Source of the DNA: an uncultured Collinsella sp.
Lineage (GTDB): Bacteria > Actinomycetota > Coriobacteriia > Coriobacteriales > Coriobacteriaceae
Reading direction: 5' to 3'
Assembly (NCBI GenBank): GCA_900542125.1
Contig: UQMO01000069.1
Location: forward strand, 1 to 12,009
Length of the DNA stretch: 12,009 bases
The notes under the pieces were generated by a model. That model was given only the letters and a program-made list of their open reading frames with translations. It was not told the origin of the DNA and did not search any database. Position numbers and translations under genes: made by a program. How positions within the stretch are numbered: the first letter of the stretch is position 1; each line of letters begins with the position of its first letter. This document shows positions 5,560 through 12,009 of this stretch, one piece after another.

Positions 5560-7335
5560 ATGGAGCAACTCATCGCCATCATCGAAAAGGGGCAGCCCTT
5601 TTTCAACGCGATCGCCCGCAACAAGTACCTCAAGGCGATCCGCGACGGTTTTATCTCCGTCATCCCCATCATCATCTTCTCGTCCATCTTCTGCCTGGTA
5701 GCCTCGGTTCCCAATATCTGGGGTTTCTACTGGCCCGAAGACATCAACAACGCCCTGTGGAAGTGCTACAACTACTCCATGGGCATCCTGGCCATCGCCT
5801 GTGCCGCCACCACGGCCAAGCACTTCGCCGACGCTCAGAACCGCGATCTGCCCAAGAACAACCAGATCAACTTCATCTCGTGCATGTGCGCGGCCATCAT
5901 CGGCTTCTTGCTCCTTTCGAGCGACACGATCGCCACGGACGCTGCCAGCGGCTTCAACACCACCTACCTTGGTTCCAAAGGCCTGCTGACCGCCTTTATC
6001 GCTGCGTTTGTGACCGGCATCATCTACAAGTTCTTCATTAAGCGCAACATCACCGTCAAGATGCCCGAGCAGGTTCCGCCCAACATCTCGCAGACCTTTA
6101 AGGACATCATCCCCTTCTCCGTCTGCATCACCGTCTTTTGGGTCTTTGACATCGCCTTCCGCGCTGCTTTTGGCTTCTGCTTTGCCCAGGGCGTCATCCA
6201 GGTGTTCCAGCCCCTGTTCACCGCTGCCGACGGCTACATCGGCCTCGCTGTGATCTACGGCGCTATGAGCCTGTTCTGGTTCGTCGGCGTCCACGGCCCC
6301 TCGATCGTCGAGCCCGCCATCGCCGCCGCCCTCGTTGCCAACATGACCGACAACCTGGCTGCGTTCCAGGCCGGCCAGCACGCTTCCGCTGTCCTGACCC
6401 AGGGTGCCCAGTACTTCGTCGTCTGCATGGGCGGCACCGGCGCCACGCTCGTCCTGGTCTTTATGTTCTGCTTCCTGGCCAAGTCTCAGGAGATGCGCGC
6501 CGTCGGTAAGGCCGCCATCGTCCCCGTCTGCTTTGCCGTCAACGAGCCGCTGCTGTTCGCCGCGCCCATCGTGCTCAACCCCGTCTTCTTTGTCCCGTTT
6601 GTCTTTGCCCCGATCGCCAACATCTGGATCCTCAAGATCTTTATCGACTTCTTGGGCATGAACGGCTTTATGTACACCCTGCCTTGGACCGTCCCCGGCC
6701 CCATCGGCACCATCATGGGCCTGGGCTTCCAGCCGCTCGCTTTTGTGATGCTCGCCCTTATCCTGGTCGTCGACTTCGTTCTGTACTACCCGTTCTTCCG
6801 TGCCTATGACGCCCAGAAGTGCGCCGAGGAGGCCGAGATCTCCCAGGAGGAGCTCGCCGCCAAGAACGCCGAGAAGGCCGCCAAGCTCAACGATGCCTTC
6901 CAGGGCAAGGCTGACGCCAAGAGCGTTGCCGCCGGCGCTGCTGCCGAGGCCGTGAAGGCCGACTCCCCCGCCGCTTCCGCAGCACCCGCTGCCGAGACAA
7001 CGACCGCCAGCGACCTCAACGGCAAGCGCGTGCTCGTGCTCTGCCAGGGCGGCGGAACCTCGGGCCTGCTCGCCAACGCGCTGGCCAAGGCCGCCAAGGA
7101 GCGCGGCATTAACCTCGAGACCGCTGCCGAGGCCTATGGCAACCACGTGGACATGCTCCCCGACTTTGACCTGGTCGTCCTGGCCCCGCAGGCCGCAAGC
7201 TACCTGGCCGACCTGCAGAAGGACTGTGAGCGCGTGGGCAACAAGTGCGTCGCCTGCCGTGGCAAGCAGTACATCGAGCTCTCCCAGAACGGCGACAAGT
7301 CTCTCGCCTTCGTGAGTGAGCAACTTTCGAAGTAA
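5560..7335 (+). CDS. lacE: PTS lactose permease LacE, fused EIIC-EIIB
   Basis: Inner-membrane lactose transporter of 591 residues that imports lactose and phosphorylates it to lactose-6-phosphate. Residues 1-415 form the EIIC domain of the lactose/cellobiose family with repeated membrane segments. The substrate-site signatures are VGVHGPSIVEP (242-252, His245 and Glu251) and NEPLLF (328-333). A linker (about 416-485) is Glu/Lys- then Ala-rich. Residues 489-591 form the EIIB domain with its phosphorylated cysteine, Cys495, in VLVLCQGGGTSGLL (491-504). Domain order and length fit lactose EIICB (staphylococcal and lactococcal LacE about 570 residues). The ATG at 5560 has RBS TTAGGAG with a 6-base gap. 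Its EIIA is encoded separately by lacF on the other strand. lacG starts 66 bases after its stop, with a hairpin between, so the pair form an operon under the LacI-type operators. Confidence 0.96.
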   Translation: MEQLIAIIEKGQPFFNAIARNKYLKAIRDGFISVIPIIIFSSIFCLVASVPNIWGFYWPEDINNALWKCYNYSMGILAIACAATTAKHFADAQNRDLPKNNQINFISCMCAAIIGFLLLSSDTIATDAASGFNTTYLGSKGLLTAFIAAFVTGIIYKFFIKRNITVKMPEQVPPNISQTFKDIIPFSVCITVFWVFDIAFRAAFGFCFAQGVIQVFQPLFTAADGYIGLAVIYGAMSLFWFVGVHGPSIVEPAIAAALVANMTDNLAAFQAGQHASAVLTQGAQYFVVCMGGTGATLVLVFMFCFLAKSQEMRAVGKAAIVPVCFAVNEPLLFAAPIVLNPVFFVPFVFAPIANIWILKIFIDFLGMNGFMYTLPWTVPGPIGTIMGLGFQPLAFVMLALILVVDFVLYYPFFRAYDAQKCAEEAEISQEELAAKNAEKAAKLNDAFQGKADAKSVAAGAAAEAVKADSPAASAAPAAETTTASDLNGKRVLVLCQGGGTSGLLANALAKAAKERGINLETAAEAYGNHVDMLPDFDLVVLAPQAASYLADLQKDCERVGNKCVACRGKQYIELSQNGDKSLAFVSEQLSK

Positions 7336-7344
7336 GTAACGCCC

Positions 7345-7387
7345 AGGGCCAGCCGACCATCCAAGACCGGCTGGCCCTTCGATTTAG
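7345..7387 (+). terminator. Intercistronic hairpin between lacE and lacG, possible attenuator
   Basis: AGGGCCAGCCG (7345-7355) pairs with CGGCTGGCCCT (7368-7378) over 11 bp around a 12-base loop, followed by the short T-rich TCGATTTAG. The T-tract is poor, so partial termination or 3'-end protection of the lacE message is more likely than full termination. The effect would be to set the lacE:lacG ratio. Confidence 0.5.
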
Positions 7388-7401
7388 ACGATTGGATCAT
7401 C

Positions 7402-8841
7402 ATGTCCGTTAATCCTGCTAGCGTCACCAACCCGCCCGCGCAGTTTCCCGAGGACTTTGTCTTTGGCGGCGCCACCGCTGCCTACCAGGTAGAGGGCGAG
7501 ACCCGCACTCACGGTAAGGGCAAGGTTGCCTGGGACGACTTTCTGGAGGCCCAGGGGCGCTTCTCCCCCGATCCCGCTTCGGACTTCTACAACCAGTACC
7601 CCGTCGACCTGGAGCTGTGCGAGGAGTTCGGCATCAACGGCATTCGTCTCTCCATCGCCTGGAGCCGCATCTTCCCCAACGGCACCGGCGAAATCAACCC
7701 CGAGGGCGTCCAGTTCTACCACGATCTCTTCGCCGAGTGCCACAAGCACCACGTTGAGCCGTTTGTCACGCTGCATCACTTCGATACGCCGCTTCCCCTC
7801 TTTGAGAAGGGCGACTTCCTCAACCGCGAGACCATCGACGCCTTTGTGGACTTTGCCACCTTCTGCTTTAAGGAGTACGCCGACCAGGTGACCTACTGGT
7901 TCACCTTTAACGAGATCTGGGCCGACGCCTCCAACACCTACATCGAGGGCACCTTCCCCGGTGGCGTCAAGGCGCATCTGGCCGAGGCCTTCCAGTGCGA
8001 GCACAACATGATGCTCGCCCACGCCAAGGCAGTACTGGCCTTCCACAACGGCGGTTTTAAGGGCAAGATCGGCGTCATTCAGTCGCTGGAGTTTAAGTAT
8101 CCGCTCAACGAGAACGACCCCGCCGACATCAAAGCCGCCAACAACGAGCACGTGCTGCAAAACCAGTTTTTGCTCGACGCCACCTTCCGCGGCGACTACG
8201 CACCCGACACCCTCGAGTGCGCCAACCGCCTGGCCGCCGTCTCGGGCGGCACCATCGAAATCCTGGACGAGGACCTCAAGATTATGCGCGAAGCTGCGCT
8301 TTACAACGACTACCTGGGCGTTAACAACTACCAGTGCCGCTTCTTGAAGGCTTACGATGGCGAGAACGACCTGCACCACAACGGCACGGGCGAAAAGGGC
8401 ACCGGCCGCTGGCGCGTTAAGGGCATTGGCGAGCACGTGAACAAACCCGGCATCCCTACCACCGACTGGGACTGGATCATCTATCCCGAGGGCCTGTTCG
8501 ATCTGCTCGTCTACATTAAGCAGCGCTACCCCAACTACAAGCAGATCTTCATCACCGAAAACGGCATGGGCTACAAGGACCCCTACAAGGACGGTTTTGT
8601 GGACGACCAGCCGCGCATCGACTACATCGAGCAGCACCTGCGCTGGCTGCTTAAGGCCATGGAGGTGGGTGTCAACGTGGGCGGTTACTTCCTGTGGAGC
8701 CTGCAGGATCAGTTCTCCTGGACCAATGGCTACAACAAGCGTTACGGCTTCTTCTACGTTGACTTTGAAACCCAGAAGCGAACGCCCAAGGCAAGCGCAT
8801 ACTGGTACAAGCACGTAGCGCAGACCCGTCGTCTGGACTAG
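7402..8841 (+). CDS. lacG: 6-phospho-beta-galactosidase LacG (GH1)
   Basis: Cytoplasmic glycoside hydrolase family 1 enzyme of 479 residues (staphylococcal LacG about 470) that cleaves lactose-6-phosphate to glucose and galactose-6-phosphate, feeding LacA-LacB. FVFGGATAAYQVEG (19-32) is the GH1 N-terminal signature. The acid/base is Glu171 in TFNEI; the nucleophile is Glu386 in ITENG. The phosphate-binding set of 6-phospho enzymes is present: Ser439, Lys446 and Tyr448 in SWTNGYNKRYG, with the same spacing as Ser428/Lys435/Tyr437 of the lactococcal enzyme. Trp440 sits where phospho-galactosidases carry Trp and many phospho-beta-glucosidases do not, which supports galactoside preference. Overall similarity to known LacG runs the whole length. 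The ATG at 7402 has only a weak RBS (TTGGAT), and translation may depend on coupling with lacE. The operon ends at a strong terminator. Confidence 0.95.
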   Translation: MSVNPASVTNPPAQFPEDFVFGGATAAYQVEGETRTHGKGKVAWDDFLEAQGRFSPDPASDFYNQYPVDLELCEEFGINGIRLSIAWSRIFPNGTGEINPEGVQFYHDLFAECHKHHVEPFVTLHHFDTPLPLFEKGDFLNRETIDAFVDFATFCFKEYADQVTYWFTFNEIWADASNTYIEGTFPGGVKAHLAEAFQCEHNMMLAHAKAVLAFHNGGFKGKIGVIQSLEFKYPLNENDPADIKAANNEHVLQNQFLLDATFRGDYAPDTLECANRLAAVSGGTIEILDEDLKIMREAALYNDYLGVNNYQCRFLKAYDGENDLHHNGTGEKGTGRWRVKGIGEHVNKPGIPTTDWDWIIYPEGLFDLLVYIKQRYPNYKQIFITENGMGYKDPYKDGFVDDQPRIDYIEQHLRWLLKAMEVGVNVGGYFLWSLQDQFSWTNGYNKRYGFFYVDFETQKRTPKASAYWYKHVAQTRRLD

Positions 8842-8901
8842 CGGCTTGCGACAAGCGGTTGGCGGAATTGCACCGCCCACATAACCTGTCCCCATTTCTC
8901 A

Positions 8902-8945
8902 GCCGGGGGCGGCACGTCACACGGCGCGCCGCCCCCGGCCTTTTT
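8902..8945 (+). terminator. Rho-independent terminator of the lacE-lacG operon
   Basis: A perfect 12-bp GC stem, GCCGGGGGCGGC (8902-8913) with GCCGCCCCCGGC (8928-8939), has a 14-base loop and is followed by CTTTTT (8940-8945). It starts 60 bases after the lacG stop. Confidence 0.93.
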
Positions 8946-8960
8946 GGGCGGTTCGGGGTC

Positions 8961-9027
8961 TGTTTGTCTCAATCTGTAACATCTAGCCGAGTTTTTGGGT
9001 CCTAGCTGTTGCAGATTGAGACGAACA
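8961..9027. repeat. Palindromic repeat, copy 1
   Basis: The 26-base arms (8961-8986 and 9002-9027) are complementary except at three positions and enclose a 15-base loop (GAGTTTTTGGG core). The left arm reads TGTTTGTCTCAATCTGTAAC onward. It aligns without gaps to copy 2, starting 81 bases further on, at about 40 of 57 positions by hand count. It is non-coding, between lacG and the 3' end of lacI2. The form is that of a REP-like dispersed palindrome. Confidence 0.8.
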
Positions 9028-9047
9028 GGATTGCTCTTTCCGAAGAA

Positions 9048-9102
9048 TCTAAATCTGTAACACGTAGCCCGCTTTTGACCGTCTACCTGTTACAAATCGA
9101 GA
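9048..9102. repeat. Palindromic repeat, copy 2
   Basis: A more decayed copy of the element before it: arms 9048-9067 and 9083-9102 pair with four mismatches and enclose a 15-base loop with a CTTTTG core. The core ATCTGTAACA of copy 1 is kept here (9053-9062). It lies 15 bases beyond the lacI2 stop codon. Copy 2's arms have diverged but compensating pairs are common (for example GTAG/CTAC here against CTAG/CTAG in copy 1), suggesting the hairpin itself is selected or mobilised. Confidence 0.75.
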
Positions 9103-9117
9103 CAAACGGAGTAGGAC

Positions 9118-10146
9118 CTAACCCCGTATGTCCCTAACAGTCGAGCGTTCGACCAGCGTGCTCGGCACATGAATCGCCTCGATAGACGAGCTCTCTCCAA
9201 TCGCCGCCTCAAACGCAAGCTTACCGACACCGCGCAAATCAAATCGCAGCGTCGTCAGCCGATTGTGAGGAACAAGTCCCTCGAGTGCGTCGTCGATACC
9301 AACCACGCTCACGTCGTCGGGCACGGACAGGCCCGCGTTCTCGAGCGCGGCGATAACGCCCAGCGCCATCTGGTCATTTGCCGCAAGCACGGCAGTCGGC
9401 GCCTGCGACCCGCCGGCAAGCACCTCGGCCGCAATCCGCTCGCCCATGGCGTACCCACTGTCCGCACTCCAATCGCCGCGCAGCATCGGAGCGGCATCGA
9501 CATGAGCACGACCCAGCGTATCGCGCCAACCGGCCTCACGAAAACGCGAGGAAATCGAGTTTTCCGGACCCGCCACAAACCGCATATTCGAGTGACCATG
9601 TTCCAGCAGATAATTGGTCAACAGCTCGCACGAACCATACTGGTCGGAGTCGATCGTCGTGCAGCGCGGATGCGCATACATGGACAGGATGACCGTTCGC
9701 ACTCCCGGCTGGGGAACAAACTCCTCAAAATCGGGAGCCATGCGGTTCATGTTGAGAATCATGCCGTCGACGGGTCGCTCGACCATGCGGCGCGAGGCAT
9801 CGGCAAGTGCATAGGGCTTGTCGCCGCCCATCTCGATCATAGTGACGGCAAAATCGTGCTCGCGCGCCGCTTGCATGATACCCTCGAGCGTCGCCAGGTT
9901 ACCGACACGTGTGATGTTGTACATGCACAGGCCAATAGAACGATACGACCCGCCGCGCAACGCCGCTCCAGCAAAATTGGGACGAAAGCCCAGCTCTTCC
10001 ATGGCGGCCAGCACACGCTTGCGCGTCTTTTCCGTCACGCTGGGCATACCGTTGACCACGCGAGACACAGTCTGGCGGCTCACGCCAGCGAGCGCCGCAA
10101 CCTCTGCCGCGCTCGCCGAACGACCATTCCTTGTCTGCTGATCCAT
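9118..10146 (-). CDS. Second LacI-family transcriptional repressor, divergent from lacG2
   Basis: LacI/GalR-family repressor of 342 residues from the ATG at 10146. The helix-turn-helix is AAEVAALAGVSRQTVSRVVN (13-32), with Arg24-Gln25 at the operator-reading positions where lacI1 has Glu-Gln. The hinge GFRPNFAGAALRGG follows; the core has VDGMILNMNR, GDW...SGYAMGERI, AANDQMALG, DVSVVGIDDA and LTTLRFDL. It is clearly a paralogue of lacI1 along its full length. The start is uncertain: GTG at 10152 and ATG at 10203 are in frame upstream, neither with a clear SD; I chose the ATG nearest the usual family N-terminus. Three operators of a related but distinct type lie between it and lacG2, one just after its own predicted transcription start. 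It probably controls itself and lacG2. The inducer is unknown. Confidence 0.92.
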   Translation of the reverse strand: MDQQTRNGRSASAAEVAALAGVSRQTVSRVVNGMPSVTEKTRKRVLAAMEELGFRPNFAGAALRGGSYRSIGLCMYNITRVGNLATLEGIMQAAREHDFAVTMIEMGGDKPYALADASRRMVERPVDGMILNMNRMAPDFEEFVPQPGVRTVILSMYAHPRCTTIDSDQYGSCELLTNYLLEHGHSNMRFVAGPENSISSRFREAGWRDTLGRAHVDAAPMLRGDWSADSGYAMGERIAAEVLAGGSQAPTAVLAANDQMALGVIAALENAGLSVPDDVSVVGIDDALEGLVPHNRLTTLRFDLRGVGKLAFEAAIGESSSIEAIHVPSTLVERSTVRDIRG

Positions 10147-10207
10147 GCCTTCCACGCTAACCTGCTTCCCAACTATTCCCCGCGCCCATGGCGCATCGTA
10201 CATACAT

Positions 10208-10221
10208 TGATAACGTGCTCA
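10208..10221. promoter_or_regulatory. LacI-type operator O4 (lacI2 leader)
   Basis: TGATAACGTGCTCA, with CG centre at 10214-10215. It lies just downstream of the predicted lacI2 transcription start on the minus strand, a position suited to autorepression. Confidence 0.7.
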
Positions 10222-10233
10222 TGATACCCGAGC

Positions 10234-10263
10234 CATATACCACAACATGAAAACTTCTGTCAA
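10234..10263 (-). promoter_or_regulatory. lacI2 promoter
   Basis: On the minus strand: a perfect -35, TTGACA (complement of 10258-10263), an 18-bp spacer, and an extended -10, TGG-TATATG, with its hexamer the complement of 10234-10239. Transcription would start near 10227, immediately before O4. Confidence 0.65.
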
Positions 10264-10339
10264 TCAAAACCGCTTACCGAACAAATACAACCGTTCGCGG
10301 CTGTTTGAAGTTGTTTTGTTTCTATACATCCCAGCCGGA

Positions 10340-10353
10340 TGTTAACGTGCTCA
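10340..10353. promoter_or_regulatory. LacI-type operator O5 (lacG2 upstream)
   Basis: TGTTAACGTGCTCA, with CG centre at 10346-10347. Its left half with one extra base, ATGTTAACGT, is identical to that of O2 at lacE. Confidence 0.8.
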
Positions 10354-10361
10354 TTGTCAAA

Positions 10362-10375
10362 TGTTCACGTGCTCA
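10362..10375. promoter_or_regulatory. LacI-type operator O6 (lacG2 upstream)
   Basis: TGTTCACGTGCTCA, with CG centre at 10368-10369. It is a direct repeat of O5, 22 bp away (two helical turns), so two dimers could sit side by side on the same DNA face. Confidence 0.8.
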
Positions 10376-10490
10376 TTTTGGTTCTAATCATTTTAAGATA
10401 GTGTTTATCGGGCTTTTTCACCGCTGAACGCTAACCAGGGAGCCTCCTGAGCGCAAACGCACAATATCGAACAGCGAGACGAGAGGGTGT

Positions 10491-11939
10491 ATGCATATGT
10501 CTTTGCTAAACCGCGTACAGCAGCTGCCGAAGGGCTTTGTTTGGGGCGCCGCAACCGCCGCGTACCAAACGGAAGGTTCCACGAAGGTGGCAGGCAAGGG
10601 TAAGACCATGTGGGACGATTACCTTGTCGCCCAGGGTCGCTTTTTGCCCGACCCGGCCAGTGATTTCTACAACCGCTACGAGGAGGATATCCGCCTTTCT
10701 GCCGAGCATGGACTCAACGCCATTCGTGTGTCCATCGCCTGGACCCGCATCTTCCCCAACGGCGACGATGCCGAACCCCTCGCCGAGGGCGTTAAGCACT
10801 ACCACGAGCTGTTCGCCTGCTGCAAAAAGTATGGCGTCGAGCCCTATGTGTCCCTGCATCACTTTGACTCCCCCGCCGCCCTGTTCAACCAGGGCGACTG
10901 GCTCAACCGCAAGACCGTCGACGCCTATGTGCGCTATGCCGAGTTCTGCTTCCGCGAGTTCCGCGAGGTCAAGAATTGGTTCACCATCAACGAGCTCATC
11001 AGCCTCTCGCACTCCCAATACATCCAAGGCAACTTCCCGCCCAACCATCACTTTGATGTGACGAGCGGCATCCAGAGCCAGCACAACGAGCTCGTTGCCC
11101 ACGCCCGCGCCGTCAACCTGTATAAGGATCTTGACGAGACCGAGCACCTGGGCGGACGCATTGGCATGGTCAACGTCCTGACGCCGGCATATCCTGCCAC
11201 CGACTCGCCCGCCGACCAGCACGCCGCCGACCTGTACAACGCCTTCTACACCGACTTCATCATGGACGGCGCCTTCCTGGGTCACTACTCCGCGCGCACC
11301 CTCTCACTCATCAACGAGATTCTGCGTGCCAACAAAGCCACACTTACGGTTGAGGACAGCGACATGGAGGAGCTCGCCAAGGCGGCGCCCCGCAACGATA
11401 TGTTCGGCCTCAACTACTATCAGTCGGCGTTTATCGCCGCCTACGATGGCGAGTCAACCAACAGCTTTAACGGCACCGGAGACAAGGGCACCTCGTGCTT
11501 TAAGTTTAAGGGCGTCGGGCAGCAGGTCGATATGCCGGGTATCCCCACCACCGACTGGGATTGGCTCATCTACCCGCAAGGCCTCTACGACACGCTCAAG
11601 CACATCAGCGCCACCTATCCCAACCTCCCCGTCATCTATATCACCGAAAACGGCCTGGGCCACAAGGACCCCGAGCCCGACGCAAACGGCATCGTCGCCG
11701 ATCCCGAGCGCATCGACTTTGTCGACCAGCACATGGAGAAGGTGCTCCAGGCGCGCGCCGAGGGCGTCGACGTCCAGGGCTACTTTATCTGGAGCCTGCA
11801 GGACCAGTTCTCGTGGGCCAATGGCTATAACAAGCGCTACGGCCTGTTCTACATCGACTTCGACACGCAAAAACGCTACATCAAGCAGTCGGCACTCTGG
11901 TACAAGGAGCTCGCCGACACTATGGCGGACGCGCAGTAG
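10491..11939 (+). CDS. Second 6-phospho-beta-galactosidase (GH1), LacG paralogue
   Basis: GH1 enzyme of 482 residues, a full-length paralogue of lacG in this window. FVWGAATAAYQTEG (16-29) is the N-terminal signature; the acid/base is Glu168 in TINEL, the nucleophile Glu386 in ITENG. The 6-phosphate-binding set is kept: Ser441, Lys448 and Tyr450 in SWANGYNKRYG, with Trp442 in the position favouring galactosides. It should therefore hydrolyse a 6-phospho-beta-galactoside in the cytoplasm; which one cannot be read from sequence. Differences from lacG cluster around the aglycone side, for example LISLSHSQYIQGNFPPNHHF (169-188) against a different sequence in lacG. The first ATG (10491) is only 3 bases from RBS GAGAGGG; the in-frame ATG at 10497 has better spacing and may be the real start. 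No permease is attached, so it relies on lacE-lacF or another PTS. It is divergent from lacI2. Confidence 0.93.
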   Translation: MHMSLLNRVQQLPKGFVWGAATAAYQTEGSTKVAGKGKTMWDDYLVAQGRFLPDPASDFYNRYEEDIRLSAEHGLNAIRVSIAWTRIFPNGDDAEPLAEGVKHYHELFACCKKYGVEPYVSLHHFDSPAALFNQGDWLNRKTVDAYVRYAEFCFREFREVKNWFTINELISLSHSQYIQGNFPPNHHFDVTSGIQSQHNELVAHARAVNLYKDLDETEHLGGRIGMVNVLTPAYPATDSPADQHAADLYNAFYTDFIMDGAFLGHYSARTLSLINEILRANKATLTVEDSDMEELAKAAPRNDMFGLNYYQSAFIAAYDGESTNSFNGTGDKGTSCFKFKGVGQQVDMPGIPTTDWDWLIYPQGLYDTLKHISATYPNLPVIYITENGLGHKDPEPDANGIVADPERIDFVDQHMEKVLQARAEGVDVQGYFIWSLQDQFSWANGYNKRYGLFYIDFDTQKRYIKQSALWYKELADTMADAQ

Positions 11940-11977
11940 CGCATCGCCTCGCTTTCCCCCGAGAAGGGAGCGGCCCT

Positions 11978-12009
11978 ATGCGATACAAACCCAGCCGCCC
12001 CCCCCTCTC
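11978..12009 (+). CDS. Possible start of a further gene, cut by the window end
   Basis: An ATG at 11978 follows the good RBS GAGAAGGGAG (11961-11970) by 7 bases, 38 bases after the lacG2 stop, and reads MRYKPSRPPL before the sequence ends. Too little remains to identify it, and the closing run of C could be low-quality contig end. No terminator is seen between it and lacG2, so if real it would be co-transcribed. Confidence 0.3.
   Translation, partial: MRYKPSRPPL

Larger units (their letters stand above)
10147..10490. promoter_or_regulatory. Divergent lacI2-lacG2 regulatory region
   Basis: This 344-bp region holds the lacI2 promoter and three LacI-type operators (listed separately) plus members of the GAAC/GTTC class. 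GAACAAATACAACCGTTC (10279-10296) resembles GAACAAATACCGTTC in the lacA leader (2220-2234). ACAATATCGAACA (10461-10473) is identical to part of the lacF array. For lacG2 a weak -10, TATACA (10323-10328), just upstream of O5 and O6, is possible, without a good -35. The lacG2 RBS is GAGAGGG (10481-10487). Confidence 0.55.

Noticed and set aside
5491..7323. 610-residue open frame on the minus strand opposite lacE
   Set aside because: It is the antisense shadow of a GC-rich gene: Gly/Asp/Val-rich, no domain, no RBS, and fully covered by the well-supported EIICB.
7384..8895. 503-residue open frame on the minus strand opposite lacG
   Set aside because: Antisense shadow of lacG with Val/Ala/Gly-rich composition and no recognisable motif.
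8961..9102. CRISPR-like repeat pair
   Set aside because: There are only two copies, each palindromic over its whole length and differing in sequence, with no spacer-repeat periodicity and no cas genes.

Overview
The window is one end of a bacterial contig carrying a lactose / beta-galactoside utilisation cluster of the PTS and tagatose-6-phosphate type. The bias is high-GC. The style of the genes and intergenic regions is what I would expect of a gut actinobacterium of the class Coriobacteriia, most likely Collinsella; that assignment is inference from composition and gene content, not from a marker gene. The first 48 bases are not genomic: they are an Illumina Nextera i7 adapter left on the contig end.

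Layout, left to right. On the minus strand: a truncated and nonsense-interrupted galactose mutarotase (lacX-like), then lacB and lacA (the two subunits of galactose-6-phosphate isomerase), then an unrelated-looking five-helix membrane protein of unknown function with its own promoter, strong RBS and terminator, then lacF (PTS lactose EIIA) with its terminator, then a LacI-family repressor (lacI1). On the plus strand, divergent from lacI1: lacE (fused lactose EIIC-EIIB permease) and lacG (6-phospho-beta-galactosidase), closed by a strong terminator. Two tandem palindromic repeats follow. Then comes a second module: a second LacI-family repressor (lacI2, minus) divergent from a second 6-phospho-beta-galactosidase (lacG2, plus). 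A possible next gene is cut by the right end.

How the genes work together: LacF and LacE (with the general PTS proteins EI and HPr, not in this window) import lactose as lactose-6-phosphate. LacG, and probably LacG2, hydrolyse the phosphorylated disaccharide to glucose and galactose-6-phosphate. LacA-LacB isomerise galactose-6-phosphate to tagatose-6-phosphate. The next two enzymes, tagatose-6-phosphate kinase (LacC) and tagatose-bisphosphate aldolase (LacD), are not in the window.

Regulation is the most informative part. Six CG-centred LacI-type operators lie in the two divergent promoter regions. They share one half-site (TGTTnAC-like), while the other half-site is repressor-specific: TGGCAAC near lacI1-lacE and TGAGCAC near lacI2-lacG2. 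A second, unrelated motif built on GAAC/GTTC is phased at about 10 or 21 bp upstream of lacF. Close variants occur upstream of lacA and lacG2, which suggests a further regulator encoded elsewhere ties the scattered units together.
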